A stretch of 64,000 nt of DNA, taken from positions 5,766,001 to 5,830,000 of the forward strand of contig NZ_VIWU01000001.1 in NCBI RefSeq assembly GCF_007994075.1, in the 5' to 3' direction. A program made the translations under genes and the position numbers. Each line of letters opens with the position of its first letter. Within the stretch, counting starts at the first letter, position 1. The notes under the pieces are model-generated. The model was not told the DNA's origin, made no database searches, and saw only the letters and a list, made by a program, of their open reading frames with translations. Below, piece by piece: positions 24,881-33,805 of this stretch. This DNA comes from Pseudonocardia hierapolitana (GTDB taxonomy: Bacteria > Actinomycetota > Actinomycetes > Mycobacteriales > Pseudonocardiaceae).

Positions 24881-24966
24881 CTCACGACCCGCTGACTCAC
24901 GACCCGCTGACTCACGACCCGCTGACTCACGACCCGCTGACTCACGACCCGCTGACGCACGACCGG
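24877..24966. repeat. 15-bp tandem repeat carrying stop codons on both strands
   Basis: Five perfect copies of CTGACTCACGACCCG (24877-24951) and a sixth degenerate copy (24952-24966). The hutH stop is the TGA of the first unit. The stop of the convergent MFS gene is the TGA read on the minus strand of the fifth unit. Each unit therefore has a TGA in both directions. Confidence 0.95.
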
Positions 24967-26435
24967 CGGAGCCGGGTGGTCACCAGCGCGGCCGTGAGCG
25001 CGAGCAGGGCGGCCATGATCGTTGCCGCCGTCGTGAAGCCGGCGGTGAACGCGCGTTGCGCATCGGCGATCAGGGTCTCGGCGAGCGCATCCGGGAGCGC
25101 GTCGGCGGCGGCGATCGCGCTGCCGACGGTCTCGGTCGCGACCGGCGGTAGCTCCCCGGGCACGAACCGGCTGCGGTAGACGGCCGCAGCGATGCTGCCG
25201 AGCACGGCGATGCCGAGCGCGCCGCCGAGCTCGCTGCCCGCCTCGCTGAGCCCGGCGGCCGCGCCCGCCCGGTCAGCAGGCGCTGCGCCGACGATCAGGT
25301 CGATGGCCAGTGGCACGAGCATCCCGGTGCCGAGCGTCACCACCGAGTAGGCGGCCATCACCGCGGCCGGTGCGGTGTCGACCTCGACCTGCGCCACCAG
25401 GAGGAAGCCGATCGCGGCGACGAGGAGCGCGGAGCCGGCGATCACCGCGGCCCGCACGCGTCGGACCAGCGTCGTCGACAGCGCGATGCCGATCCCTGTG
25501 GTGGCGACGGTGGGCAGCTGCCACAGTGCCGCGGTGAACGGCCGGATCTCGAGCACCACCTGCAGGTACTGCACGGCGAGATAACCGAGGCCCGCGCTGG
25601 CGACGATCATCATGACGTAGCCGCCGAACGCCGCGCTGAACCCGCCGTCGCGGAACAGCCGGACGTCGATCAGCGGGTCGGGCAACCGCAGCTGCCGCCG
25701 GACGAACACCGCGCCGAGCGCGAACCCGGCGAGGAGGGCGAGCCACCCGCCGGGTCCCGCGTGCACGAGCTCCTTCACCCCGTGCACGACCGCCAGCACC
25801 GCTCCGATCGACAGCAGCGCGCTGAGCAGGTCGAACCGCTTGCTGATCCGGTCGCGGGACTCGGGGAGGAGCACCGGTCCGAGCACCAGCAGCAGCGCCA
25901 TGACCGGCACGTTGATCAGGAAGACCGAGCCCCACCAGAAGTGCTCGAGCAGCAGCCCTCCGACGATCGGGCCGACCGCGATGCCGCCGGTGAAGGCCGC
26001 GGTCCAGACCCCGATCGCGGTCCGGCGCTGGCCCGGGTCGGCGAACATGCCGCGCAACAGGGCGAGCGTGGACGGGGCGAGCGTGGCCCCGGCGACCCCG
26101 AGCAGGCCCCGCGCCAGCACGAGCAGCTCGGCGGTGGGGGCGTAGGCGGCGAGGACGGAGGCGGTGCCGAACGCCGCCGCCCCGGCGAGCAGCAGCCTGC
26201 GCCGCCCGATGCGGTCACCGAGCGCGCCCATCGTCAGCAGCATCCCGGCCATCAGGAAGCCGTAGACGTCCATGATCCACAGCAGCTGCGGCCCGGTCGG
26301 GGCGAGGTCGGCGGCGAGCCACGGGGCCGCCATGAACAGCACGGAGAGATCCATGGAGGCCAGCAGTGCCGGGAGCGTGAGCACGGCGAGGCCGATCCAC
26401 TCCCGACGTCCGGCTCGGGGATCGGTACGAGTCAC
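24942..26435 (-). CDS. MFS drug exporter, DHA2 (EmrB/QacA) type
   Basis: 497 residues, 14 predicted helices. Signatures include LTMGALGDRIGRRRLLLAG (motif A), LVLARGLLGVAGATLAPSTLALLRGMF, and GVWTAAFTGGIAVGPIVGGLLLEHFWWGSVFLINVP (motif C region). These are proton/drug antiporters. The GTG start at 26435 lies next to a four-copy operator array and a divergent TetR gene, the classic arrangement for an inducible efflux pump. Confidence 0.93.
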   Translation of the reverse strand: MTRTDPRAGRREWIGLAVLTLPALLASMDLSVLFMAAPWLAADLAPTGPQLLWIMDVYGFLMAGMLLTMGALGDRIGRRRLLLAGAAAFGTASVLAAYAPTAELLVLARGLLGVAGATLAPSTLALLRGMFADPGQRRTAIGVWTAAFTGGIAVGPIVGGLLLEHFWWGSVFLINVPVMALLLVLGPVLLPESRDRISKRFDLLSALLSIGAVLAVVHGVKELVHAGPGGWLALLAGFALGAVFVRRQLRLPDPLIDVRLFRDGGFSAAFGGYVMMIVASAGLGYLAVQYLQVVLEIRPFTAALWQLPTVATTGIGIALSTTLVRRVRAAVIAGSALLVAAIGFLLVAQVEVDTAPAAVMAAYSVVTLGTGMLVPLAIDLIVGAAPADRAGAAAGLSEAGSELGGALGIAVLGSIAAAVYRSRFVPGELPPVATETVGSAIAAADALPDALAETLIADAQRAFTAGFTTAATIMAALLALTAALVTTRLRRSCVSGS

Positions 26436-26446
26436 GACGCGGATGG

Positions 26447-26495
26447 TACGAACGTCTAGGACGTACGTCTAGTACGACCGTCTAGGACGAGCGTC
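26447..26495. promoter_or_regulatory. Four-copy palindromic operator array
   Basis: Four copies of the palindrome GACGNNCGTC at 26447-26456, 26460-26469, 26473-26482 and 26486-26495, the first three followed by TAG. The period is exactly 13 bp. The second copy, GACGTACGTC, is a perfect palindrome. The array fills the gap between the divergent MFS and TetR genes and is the likely binding site of that TetR. Confidence 0.75.
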
Positions 26496-26520
26496 AAGTG
26501 GATCGACTACCCTCCCCGGC

Positions 26521-27117
26521 ATGGGGAATCGGGAGGCGCTCCTCGCCGGCGCGAAGCGCTGCATCGTCGAGAAGGGCTACGCCCACACCACGGCGCGCGA
26601 CATCGTGGCCGCGTCCGGCACCAACCTGGCGTCCATCGGCTACCACTTCGGCTCGAAGGACGCGCTGCTCGACGCGGCGATCCTCGACTCGTTCGACGAC
26701 TGGGACGACGACATCGAGGCGGCGCTCGCCGGCCAGTCCGGTGGGGCGCCCGCAGATCGGCTGGCCGCGTTCCTGGACGTCCTGATCGACAAGGTGCGCA
26801 CCGACCGCGCGATGGTGGCGGCGAGCGTGCAGTGGGTGGCGCAGATCGAGTTCTCCGCCACGGTGCGCGGGCAGCTCGCCGAGGCGTTCGCCGGTGCCCG
26901 GCGGAGCTTCGCGACGATGCTCCTCGGGACCGACGACGTCGACGACGAGACGGCGCTCGCCGTCGGCTCGCTCGGCCTCGCGCTCGTCAACGGCCTGGTG
27001 CTGCAGTGGCTCGTCGACACCGACCGTGCGCCGTCCGGGCGGGAGGTGGCCGCCGCGCTGCGCGCGGTCGCGCTCCCGGCGCAGGCATCAGTGCGTGGCC
27101 GGCGGGCGCCCGGCTGA
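26521..27117 (+). CDS. TetR family transcriptional regulator
   Basis: 198 residues. HTH at about residues 20-45: TTARDIVAASGTNLASIGYHFGSKDALLDAAI. The C-terminal domain (about 75-190) is of the type found in efflux-linked TetR proteins. ATG at 26521, with no strong ribosome site. It is divergent from the DHA2 exporter across the four-copy operator array, so it very likely represses both. Confidence 0.92.
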   Translation: MGNREALLAGAKRCIVEKGYAHTTARDIVAASGTNLASIGYHFGSKDALLDAAILDSFDDWDDDIEAALAGQSGGAPADRLAAFLDVLIDKVRTDRAMVAASVQWVAQIEFSATVRGQLAEAFAGARRSFATMLLGTDDVDDETALAVGSLGLALVNGLVLQWLVDTDRAPSGREVAAALRAVALPAQASVRGRRAPG

Positions 27118-27125
27118 ACGTCGGC

Positions 27126-27791
27126 TCAGTGAGCGCCGGCCGGTTCGGGTAGTGGGAAGAGCTCGAGGAGTCGGGCCACGACCTCGGTGGAGCCGATGAT
27201 CGTCGCCTCGCCGGCGTGCAGCGCGTCGTCGAGCCTGCGGCCGCCGTGGAGCAATGCGGCCAGAGTTTCCCGGTCGGTGCCCAGCGTTGCCGCGGGGTGG
27301 TTCGCCTCACCGCCGGCGAGCCGGAACTCACCGTCGTTGATCTCGACGTGGAACGGGCGCCCCTCGACGTGAAGCGTGATCGTCGCGCTGAACCCCGACG
27401 CGGCTCGAGGGTCGAACAGCGATCGCAGTGACAGGAGCAGGGAGTCGATGCTGGTGTGGGCGTCGTTCGGCAATGACGGCGACCTGCTGCCCCAGCGCCC
27501 GAGTTGGGTGACGACCGGTTCGAGCTCCGCGCCCCAGTCGGTCAGCTCGTAGACCTGAGAGCCGGCGGGTGGGGGCAGCTTGCGTTGGCGCACGACACCG
27601 GCGTCCGTGAGCTCACGGAGCCGGTTCGCCAGCACGTCCGGGCTCGCACCGGGGATCCCGGCGCGCAGGTCGGTGAACCGTTTCGGGCCGAGCAGTAGCT
27701 CGCGCACGACGAGCAGCGCCCAGCGCTCGCCGATCAAGTCAAGGGCGTGCGAGACCGCGCAACCCTCGTCGTACTTCCGCCTCCCGACCAT
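27126..27791 (-). CDS. HxlR-type regulator with SCP2-like C-terminal domain
   Basis: 221 residues. The first 100 are a winged-helix HxlR domain with the usual CAVSHALDLIGERWALLVVRELLLGPKRFTDLR and LANRLRELTDAGVVRQRKL. The C-terminal 110 residues (FSATITLHVEGRPFHVEINDG, DRETLAALLHGGRRLDDAL) look like an SCP2 sterol-carrier-like domain, a known actinobacterial combination that may bind a hydrophobic ligand. It is divergent from the tautomerase gene and probably regulates it. Confidence 0.88.
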   Translation of the reverse strand: MVGRRKYDEGCAVSHALDLIGERWALLVVRELLLGPKRFTDLRAGIPGASPDVLANRLRELTDAGVVRQRKLPPPAGSQVYELTDWGAELEPVVTQLGRWGSRSPSLPNDAHTSIDSLLLSLRSLFDPRAASGFSATITLHVEGRPFHVEINDGEFRLAGGEANHPAATLGTDRETLAALLHGGRRLDDALHAGEATIIGSTEVVARLLELFPLPEPAGAH

Positions 27792-27835
27792 GACAGCGAG
27801 CCTACCAGCTGAGATACGACAGGCCGCCTCTCTGG

Positions 27836-27880
27836 TTGGACAAACAAACTAGAATGTCGTACTGTTCGACTTGTTTGGTC
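27836..27880 (+). promoter_or_regulatory. Promoter and inverted repeat before the tautomerase gene
   Basis: TTGGAC (27836-27841), 18 bases, TACTGT (27860-27865) fits a vegetative promoter. GACAAACAA (27839-27847) and TTGTTTGGTC (27871-27880) are inverted copies (one extra base) flanking the -10 region, a plausible HxlR binding site. Confidence 0.5.
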
Positions 27881-27921
27881 GGTCGACGGCCGAGCGGCCA
27901 CGAACAAGAGAGGGTCATCCC

Positions 27922-28332
27922 ATGCCGCAGTTCATCATCGAAGCCCCCCTCGGCATTCACCACGACGCGAAACAGGAAATGGTGCGGGAGATCACCGAGG
28001 CGATCGACGAGGCATTCCACATCCCGGACGTCCGCATCTGGTTGCGCGAATACCCCGCCGACAACGTCGCCCAGGACGGGCGCCTCGGCGCCGAGCCGGT
28101 ACGGCCACTGGGCTTCCTGGAAGCACCCGAGCTGCACGACGTCGACGCTCGACGGCGGATGTCCAGCAAGATCGGCGCGGCGATCGCCAAGGCGTACGAC
28201 GGTCTGGCCAACACCGACGAGACCCTCATCCTCATGAACCACTACCCCCTCGAGTACGCCGGGTTCGCCGGGCGCCTCCAATCCGACGACCCGGAGATGG
28301 TCGACGCCATGAAGCAGCTCAACGGGGCGTAG
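27922..28332 (+). CDS. Tautomerase superfamily protein
   Basis: 136 residues. After the initiator Met the protein starts with Pro (PQFIIEAPLG), the catalytic base of 4-oxalocrotonate tautomerase-like enzymes. The length and the later WLREYPADNVAQDG stretch fit a two-unit (cis-CaaD/MSAD-like or 'putative oxalocrotonate tautomerase') member rather than the 62-residue 4-OT. The substrate is unknown. ATG at 27922 follows AGAGAGGG. Divergent HxlR regulator upstream; a hairpin separates it from the convergent acyl-CoA dehydrogenase. Confidence 0.82.
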   Translation: MPQFIIEAPLGIHHDAKQEMVREITEAIDEAFHIPDVRIWLREYPADNVAQDGRLGAEPVRPLGFLEAPELHDVDARRRMSSKIGAAIAKAYDGLANTDETLILMNHYPLEYAGFAGRLQSDDPEMVDAMKQLNGA

Positions 28333-28349
28333 CCATCGCCTCATGGGCA

Positions 28350-28378
28350 GGCGGCCGCCGGATGCTCCCTCGGCCGCC
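28350..28378. terminator. Hairpin between convergent genes
   Basis: GGCGGCCG (28350-28357), a 13-base loop and CGGCCGCC (28371-28378) form a perfect 8-bp GC-rich stem between the convergent tautomerase and acyl-CoA dehydrogenase genes. Position suggests a two-way terminator. No U-run follows on either strand. Confidence 0.5.
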
Positions 28379-28407
28379 TCTCGGCGGCGAGGTGATCGTC
28401 GCGGCCG

Positions 28408-29550
<1,143 letters not shown>

Positions 29551-29565
29551 GGCGGCGTCCCCTAA

Positions 29566-29601
29566 CGGTACTCGGAGAGGAACTCCAGTACCGGCTAGGA
29601 T
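29566..29601 (+). promoter_or_regulatory. Operator and -10 box for the TetR/acyl-CoA dehydrogenase pair
   Basis: CGGTACT (29566-29572), 14 bases, AGTACCG (29587-29593) is a perfect inverted repeat between the two divergent genes, with inner GAG/CTC also paired. TAGGAT at 29596-29601 fits a -10 box; its start site would fall at about the ATG at 29609, which would make the tetR transcript leaderless. Confidence 0.55.
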
Positions 29602-29608
29602 AGCTGAC

Positions 29609-30193
29609 ATGTCGACTCCCGTGAGGCGTGGTTCCGCTCGCCGTGAGGAGCTGTTCGACGCGCTCGTGACCCTCTTGCTCGCCGAGGGCTTCGCGCACCT
29701 CACGCTGGACGACATCGCGGCCCGCCTGCACTGCTCCAAGCGCACGCTGTACGCGCTTGCGGGGAGCAAGGAACAGCTGGTCAGAGCCGCGGTGGTGCAC
29801 TTCTTCCGCGGCGCGACCGAGCGGGTCGAGGCCGCCGTCGCCGCCCGGACCGCCCCCGCCGAGCGGGTGGGCGCCTACCTGCGCGCCGTCGCCACCGAGC
29901 TGGCGCCCGCCTCCGCGCGCTTCTTCGACGACGTCGCTGCGTTCGCCCCGGCCGCCGAGGTGTACGAGCGCAACACCCGCGCCGCGGCGGCCCGCGTGCA
30001 GCAGCTCGTGGCCGACGGCGTGACCGCGGGCGCGTTCCGCGACGTGCACACCGGCTTCGTCGCCGACGTCGTGACGGCGGTGATGGTTCGCATCCAGCAG
30101 CGCCAGGTCGCCGCGTCCACGGGCCTGGACGACGCGGAGGCCTACTCCCGGCTCGCCGAGCTGTTGCTGCACGGGTTGGCCACGCGCAGCTGA
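29609..30193 (+). CDS. TetR family transcriptional regulator
   Basis: 194 residues. HTH: LTLDDIAARLHCSKRTLYALAGSKEQLVRAAV at about residues 35-66; the C-terminal domain is all-helical. The ATG at 29609 was chosen because the HTH sits at the usual distance from it. No ribosome site is visible, but a -10-like TAGGAT ends 7 bases upstream, so a leaderless mRNA is likely. It is divergent from the acyl-CoA dehydrogenase over an inverted repeat and probably controls it in response to an acyl-CoA or related ligand. Confidence 0.9.
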   Translation: MSTPVRRGSARREELFDALVTLLLAEGFAHLTLDDIAARLHCSKRTLYALAGSKEQLVRAAVVHFFRGATERVEAAVAARTAPAERVGAYLRAVATELAPASARFFDDVAAFAPAAEVYERNTRAAAARVQQLVADGVTAGAFRDVHTGFVADVVTAVMVRIQQRQVAASTGLDDAEAYSRLAELLLHGLATRS

Positions 30194-30209
30194 GTCCGCG
30201 GTACCGGCC

Positions 30210-30326
30210 TCAGGCGCTCATCCCACCGTCGACCGGCACGATGACGCCGGTGACGTAGGAGGCACTGTCGGACAGCAGCCACGCCGCTGCGCCGATCGGG
30301 TGAAGCTCCGTCGGAGTGCGCCCGCG
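30210..30326 (-). pseudogene. C-terminal remnant of a short-chain dehydrogenase (SDR)
   Basis: Read on the minus strand, the codons ending at the TGA at 30212-30210 give ...AAAWLLSDSASYVTGVIVPVDGGMSA, the classic last 25-30 residues of an SDR (cofactor loop end and dimer helix). About 30 residues upstream the match stops, and the space is taken by the divergent sigma-factor gene. The Rossmann fold and the catalytic Tyr-Lys are missing, so this is a broken gene end left by a rearrangement. Confidence 0.8.
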
Positions 30327-30343
30327 CGGACCGATGGAGGGAC

Positions 30344-30874
30344 GTGAGCAGCAGCGGGAAGGTCCGGCCGGACGTCGGGGCCGCGCTGCTCGACCTGTAC
30401 GACGAGGCGCTGCCCGAGATCTACGGCTACCTGCTCGCGCGCTGCGGCAGCCGGGCGCTCGCGGAGGACCTCACCGCCGAGACGTTCCTCGCCGCCGTGA
30501 CGGCGGCGCGCCGGCAGCCGCCACCAGTGCCCAGCACGGGTTGGCTGATCGGGATCGCCCGGCACAAGCTCGTGGACCACTGGCGGGCCACCGAGCGGGA
30601 GCAGCGCGGGCTGCGGGCGGTGGACGCCGAACCCGATCCGCCCGACGACCCGTGGGACGAGCGGATCGATGCGCTGCTCGCTCGTGAGGTCCTCGACCGG
30701 CAGACGGGCCTGCACCGCGCCGCGCTCACCCTGCGCTACCTCGACGGGCTCCCGGTGCCGGAGGTCGCCCGGGCGCTCGGCCGCACCGTCCACGCCACCG
30801 AGGCACTGCTCGTCAGGGCCCGCGCCGCGTTCCGTCGCAGCTACACCGCAATCGGGGAGGGAGGATCGCGATGA
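30344..30874 (+). CDS. ECF-type RNA polymerase sigma factor
   Basis: 176 residues. Region 2 (about 25-90: ALAEDLTAETFLAAVTAAR, STGWLIGIARHKLVDHWR) and region 4 (about 115-165: RAALTLRYLDGLPVPEVARALGRTVHATEALLVRARAAFRR) are both present. GTG at 30344, with GGAGG 3 bases upstream, a rather tight spacing. The stop overlaps the ATG of the VOC gene (ATGA), so the two are coupled. The downstream product starts with a short segment like those found in proteins paired with such sigma factors. Confidence 0.9.
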   Translation: MSSSGKVRPDVGAALLDLYDEALPEIYGYLLARCGSRALAEDLTAETFLAAVTAARRQPPPVPSTGWLIGIARHKLVDHWRATEREQRGLRAVDAEPDPPDDPWDERIDALLAREVLDRQTGLHRAALTLRYLDGLPVPEVARALGRTVHATEALLVRARAAFRRSYTAIGEGGSR

Positions 30875-32106
30875 CCGACCCGTTCGACGCCCTGCGCAGC
30901 CCGTCGGTGCCCGTCGCGCCCGACCCGGGGTTCGCCCGCGCACTTCGGGCCCGCATCGAGCGCGCGCTGCTCGCCACGGACGGTGAGCCCGCGCCGTCGG
31001 AGGGGGTGGCGCCGCACGCCGTCACCCCGTACCTGACCGTCGCCGATGCCGACGAGGCGATCGCGCTCTACGCCGACGCGTTCGGCGCCCGGCGCCGGGG
31101 CGAGCCGATCATGATGCCGGACGGGCGGATCGGGCACGCCGAGATCGTCATCGGCGACAGCGTCCTGATGCTGGCCGAGGAGTTCCCGGAGATGGACCTC
31201 CTCGCCCCGGTCCACCGCGGCGGCGCGAGCCAGTCGCTGCACGTAGAGGTCCCCGATCCCGACGCTGCGGTCGAGCGGGCCGTCGCCCGTGGCGGCGTGC
31301 TGGAACGACCGGTCGCCGACGGGCCGTACGGCCGGGGCGGCGTGGTGCGCGATCCGTCCGGCCACCGGTGGATGGTGTCCGCGCCGTCCGGCCCGCGGCC
31401 GGGGCAGATCACGTACGCGGCGTTCTGGACGCGCGACGTCGCGCGGGCCGACCGCTTCTACGGGCGGGTGCTGGGCTGGCGGACGGTCCCGAGCCCGAAC
31501 GCCGACGGCCTGCCGACGCGGCAGGTGAGCGACCTGGCGTTGCCGCTCGGGCTCCGTGCCACCGACCGGGCGCCCACCTTGGCCCCCTACTACGCCGTGC
31601 CCGACGTCGACGCGGCGGCGGAACTGGTGCGGGCCGCCGGGGGCACCGCGGCCGAGCCAGGTGACCGGTCCTACGGGCGCGCCGCCGAGTGCGTCGACGA
31701 CCAGGGCCTGCCGTTCACCCTCGTCGCACCGAGCGGCGGCGGCCCGCGGCGGAGCCCCGACGGGCCGGGCGAGCTCGACTACGCACTGCTGCGGGTACCG
31801 GACACCACTCGCGCGCGGGCCTTCTACGGCACCGTCCTCGGCTGGCGCTTCCGGCCCGGCACCGGCCCGGGCTACTGGCACCCCGAGGTCGCCGGTGGAC
31901 CGTCGGCCCCGGGCAGCGGGCTCGAGGGCGGGCACGCAGACGCGGTGGTCGTGCCGTGGTTCCGGGTGCCGGACCTCGACACCGCCCTCACCGCCGTGCA
32001 GCAGGCCGGTGGCCGCGCCGTCGGGCCGGTCCGCCACCAACGCGGTGGCCCCCGGATCGAGTGCATCGACGACCAGGGCGCCCGGTTCGGCCTCGCACAG
32101 CTCTGA
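30871..32106 (+). CDS. Triple VOC-domain protein paired with the ECF sigma factor
   Basis: 411 residues. A leading segment of about 45 residues (DPFDALRSPSVPVAPDPGFARALRARIERAL) is followed by three VOC/glyoxalase-type units: about 50-170 (PYLTVADADEAIALYADAFGA), 175-285 (FWTRDVARADRFYGRVLGW) and 295-410 (LLRVPDTTRARAFYGTVLGW). VOC domains bind metals and small molecules in detoxification or resistance. The leading segment resembles the N-termini of proteins encoded with ECF sigmas, and the start overlaps the sigma stop, so this may sense a ligand and control the sigma factor. That role is inference. Confidence 0.85.
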   Translation: MTDPFDALRSPSVPVAPDPGFARALRARIERALLATDGEPAPSEGVAPHAVTPYLTVADADEAIALYADAFGARRRGEPIMMPDGRIGHAEIVIGDSVLMLAEEFPEMDLLAPVHRGGASQSLHVEVPDPDAAVERAVARGGVLERPVADGPYGRGGVVRDPSGHRWMVSAPSGPRPGQITYAAFWTRDVARADRFYGRVLGWRTVPSPNADGLPTRQVSDLALPLGLRATDRAPTLAPYYAVPDVDAAAELVRAAGGTAAEPGDRSYGRAAECVDDQGLPFTLVAPSGGGPRRSPDGPGELDYALLRVPDTTRARAFYGTVLGWRFRPGTGPGYWHPEVAGGPSAPGSGLEGGHADAVVVPWFRVPDLDTALTAVQQAGGRAVGPVRHQRGGPRIECIDDQGARFGLAQL

Positions 32107-32141
32107 CCCACTCCACCCTGTCGCTCCTGGAAGGCCCTTTC

Positions 32142-33329
32142 GTGCGCTCCTCGTCGTTCGTGCGGCTGCTGCCGCTCTCGCTCGCCCTGTTCGCGGTCGG
32201 CACCGACGGCTTCGTCATCGCGGGCCTGCTCCCCGCGATCGCCCACGACCTCGGGGTCGACATCCCCGCTGCGGGCCAGCTCGTCACGGCGTTCGCGCTC
32301 GCGTTCGCGGTGTCGGCGCCGGTGCTCGGCGCCGTCACCAGCGCGCTCGACCGGCGCTCCACGATGCTGATCGGCCTCGCCGGCTTCTCGGTGGGCAACG
32401 CGCTCACCGCGCTCGGCCCGACGTACGCGGTCGTGCTCGGGTCCCGCGTGTTCACCGCGCTCGGCGCCGGCCTGATCGGGGCCGCGGCGTTCAGCACGGC
32501 CGCGGCGATCACCCCGCCGGAGCGTCAAGGCCGTGCGCTCGCCACGGTCATGGGCGGGCTGAGCATCTCCATGGCGCTCGGGTTGCCGGCCGGAACCCTG
32601 ATCGGCTCGGCCGACTGGCGCCTGACCCTGTGGGCGGTCACGGCGATCGGCCTCGTCGCGGCCGCCGGGGTGGCGTTCGGGGTGCCGCCGGTCTCGCTGC
32701 CCAGCACCTCCCTGCGTGCGCGGCTGCTCCCGCTGCGCGAGCCGTCGGTGCTGGGCATCCTCGCGGTCACGCTGATGGCGCTCGCGGGCACCCACGTGCT
32801 CTACACCTACATCGGCCCGGCGCTCGACGGTGCCACCGGCGGGTCCGGCACGGCCCTCACGGTCGTCCTGTTCGCGTGGGGGCTCGGGAACGTCGCGGGC
32901 AACGCGCTCGGTGGCGCGCTGTCGGACCGGTACGCGCCGAAGCGCGTCGTGCTCGCAGGGCTCGTCGCCGCCGCGCTGGTGCTCGCGGTCGCCCCGCTGG
33001 CCGGCGGCGGCTTCGTGACGGCGATCGTGTGGGCCGTCGGGTGGGGGGTGTTCGTCTCGATGCCGATCGTGCCGCAGCAGCACCGGCTGGTGGCGCACGC
33101 CCCGGAATCGACTCCCGTGCTGCTCGGGCTGAACAACTCGGCGATCTACGCCGGTGTCGCAGCGGGCGGCGCGCTCGGCGGGATCCTGCAGCAGGCGATG
33201 CCCGTCACCCTCCTCGGACTCGCCGGCGCGGCGCTCAGTGCCGCCGGCGCGTTGGTCACATCGGTGACCGGGGCGTCACGCAAGCGCACCTCCGGCCGCC
33301 CGATCAGGAGCTCCCGGCCTGCGACCTGA
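32142..33329 (+). CDS. MFS transporter, AraJ/CmlA-like (DHA1)
   Basis: 395 residues, 12 helices. N-terminal motif FAVGTDGFVIAGLLPAIAHDLGV is typical of the AraJ/YdhP/Cml drug or sugar exporters, with LDRRSTMLIGLAGFSVGNALTAL (motif A region) and LGLPAGTLIGSADWRLTLW (motif C region). The GTG at 32142 has GGAAGG 7 bases upstream. It lies 35 bases behind the VOC gene and may be on the same transcript. Confidence 0.88.
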   Translation: MRSSSFVRLLPLSLALFAVGTDGFVIAGLLPAIAHDLGVDIPAAGQLVTAFALAFAVSAPVLGAVTSALDRRSTMLIGLAGFSVGNALTALGPTYAVVLGSRVFTALGAGLIGAAAFSTAAAITPPERQGRALATVMGGLSISMALGLPAGTLIGSADWRLTLWAVTAIGLVAAAGVAFGVPPVSLPSTSLRARLLPLREPSVLGILAVTLMALAGTHVLYTYIGPALDGATGGSGTALTVVLFAWGLGNVAGNALGGALSDRYAPKRVVLAGLVAAALVLAVAPLAGGGFVTAIVWAVGWGVFVSMPIVPQQHRLVAHAPESTPVLLGLNNSAIYAGVAAGGALGGILQQAMPVTLLGLAGAALSAAGALVTSVTGASRKRTSGRPIRSSRPAT

Positions 33330-33397
33330 CCCGGCCGGCCTTCACCCGGGCGGTGAACGTGGCCAAGATGGATCACACCGGCACCGAGGAGAACACG

Positions 33398-33805
33398 ATG
33401 GCCAAGTACCTGCTGCTCAAGCACTACCGCGGCGCTCCGACCCCCGTCAACGACGTGCCCATGGACCGGTGGGCGCCGGAGGAGATCACCGCGCACGTGC
33501 GGTACATGGAGGATTTCGCAGCCCGGCTCGAGGAGACCGGCGAGTTCGTCGAACACCAGGCGCTCAGCCCCGGGGGTACGTTCGTCCGGTACGACGGCGA
33601 GGGGCGACCGCCGGTCACCGACGGCCCGTTCGCCGAGACCAAGGACCTCATCGCCGGCTGGACGGTGATCGACGTCGACAGCTACGAACGCGCCATCGAG
33701 CTGGCCGGGGAGCTGTCGGCCGCCCCGGGGGCGGGCGGGAAGCCGATCCACGAGTGGCTCGAGGTGCGCCCGTTCTACGGCGTGCCGTCCACCATCACGG
33801 AGTGA
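33398..33805 (+). CDS. YCII/DGPF-domain protein
   Basis: 135 residues. Starts MAKYLLLKHYRG and contains the DGPFAETKDLIAGWTVIDVDS motif that gives the DGPF family its name; the fold is a ferredoxin-like YCII dimer. These genes are regularly encoded just upstream of ECF sigma factors with a C-terminal TPR extension. ATG at 33398 was preferred over the ATG at 33368 because GAGGAG lies 7 bases upstream. The stop overlaps the sigma start (GTGA). Role unknown. Confidence 0.9.
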   Translation: MAKYLLLKHYRGAPTPVNDVPMDRWAPEEITAHVRYMEDFAARLEETGEFVEHQALSPGGTFVRYDGEGRPPVTDGPFAETKDLIAGWTVIDVDSYERAIELAGELSAAPGAGGKPIHEWLEVRPFYGVPSTITE

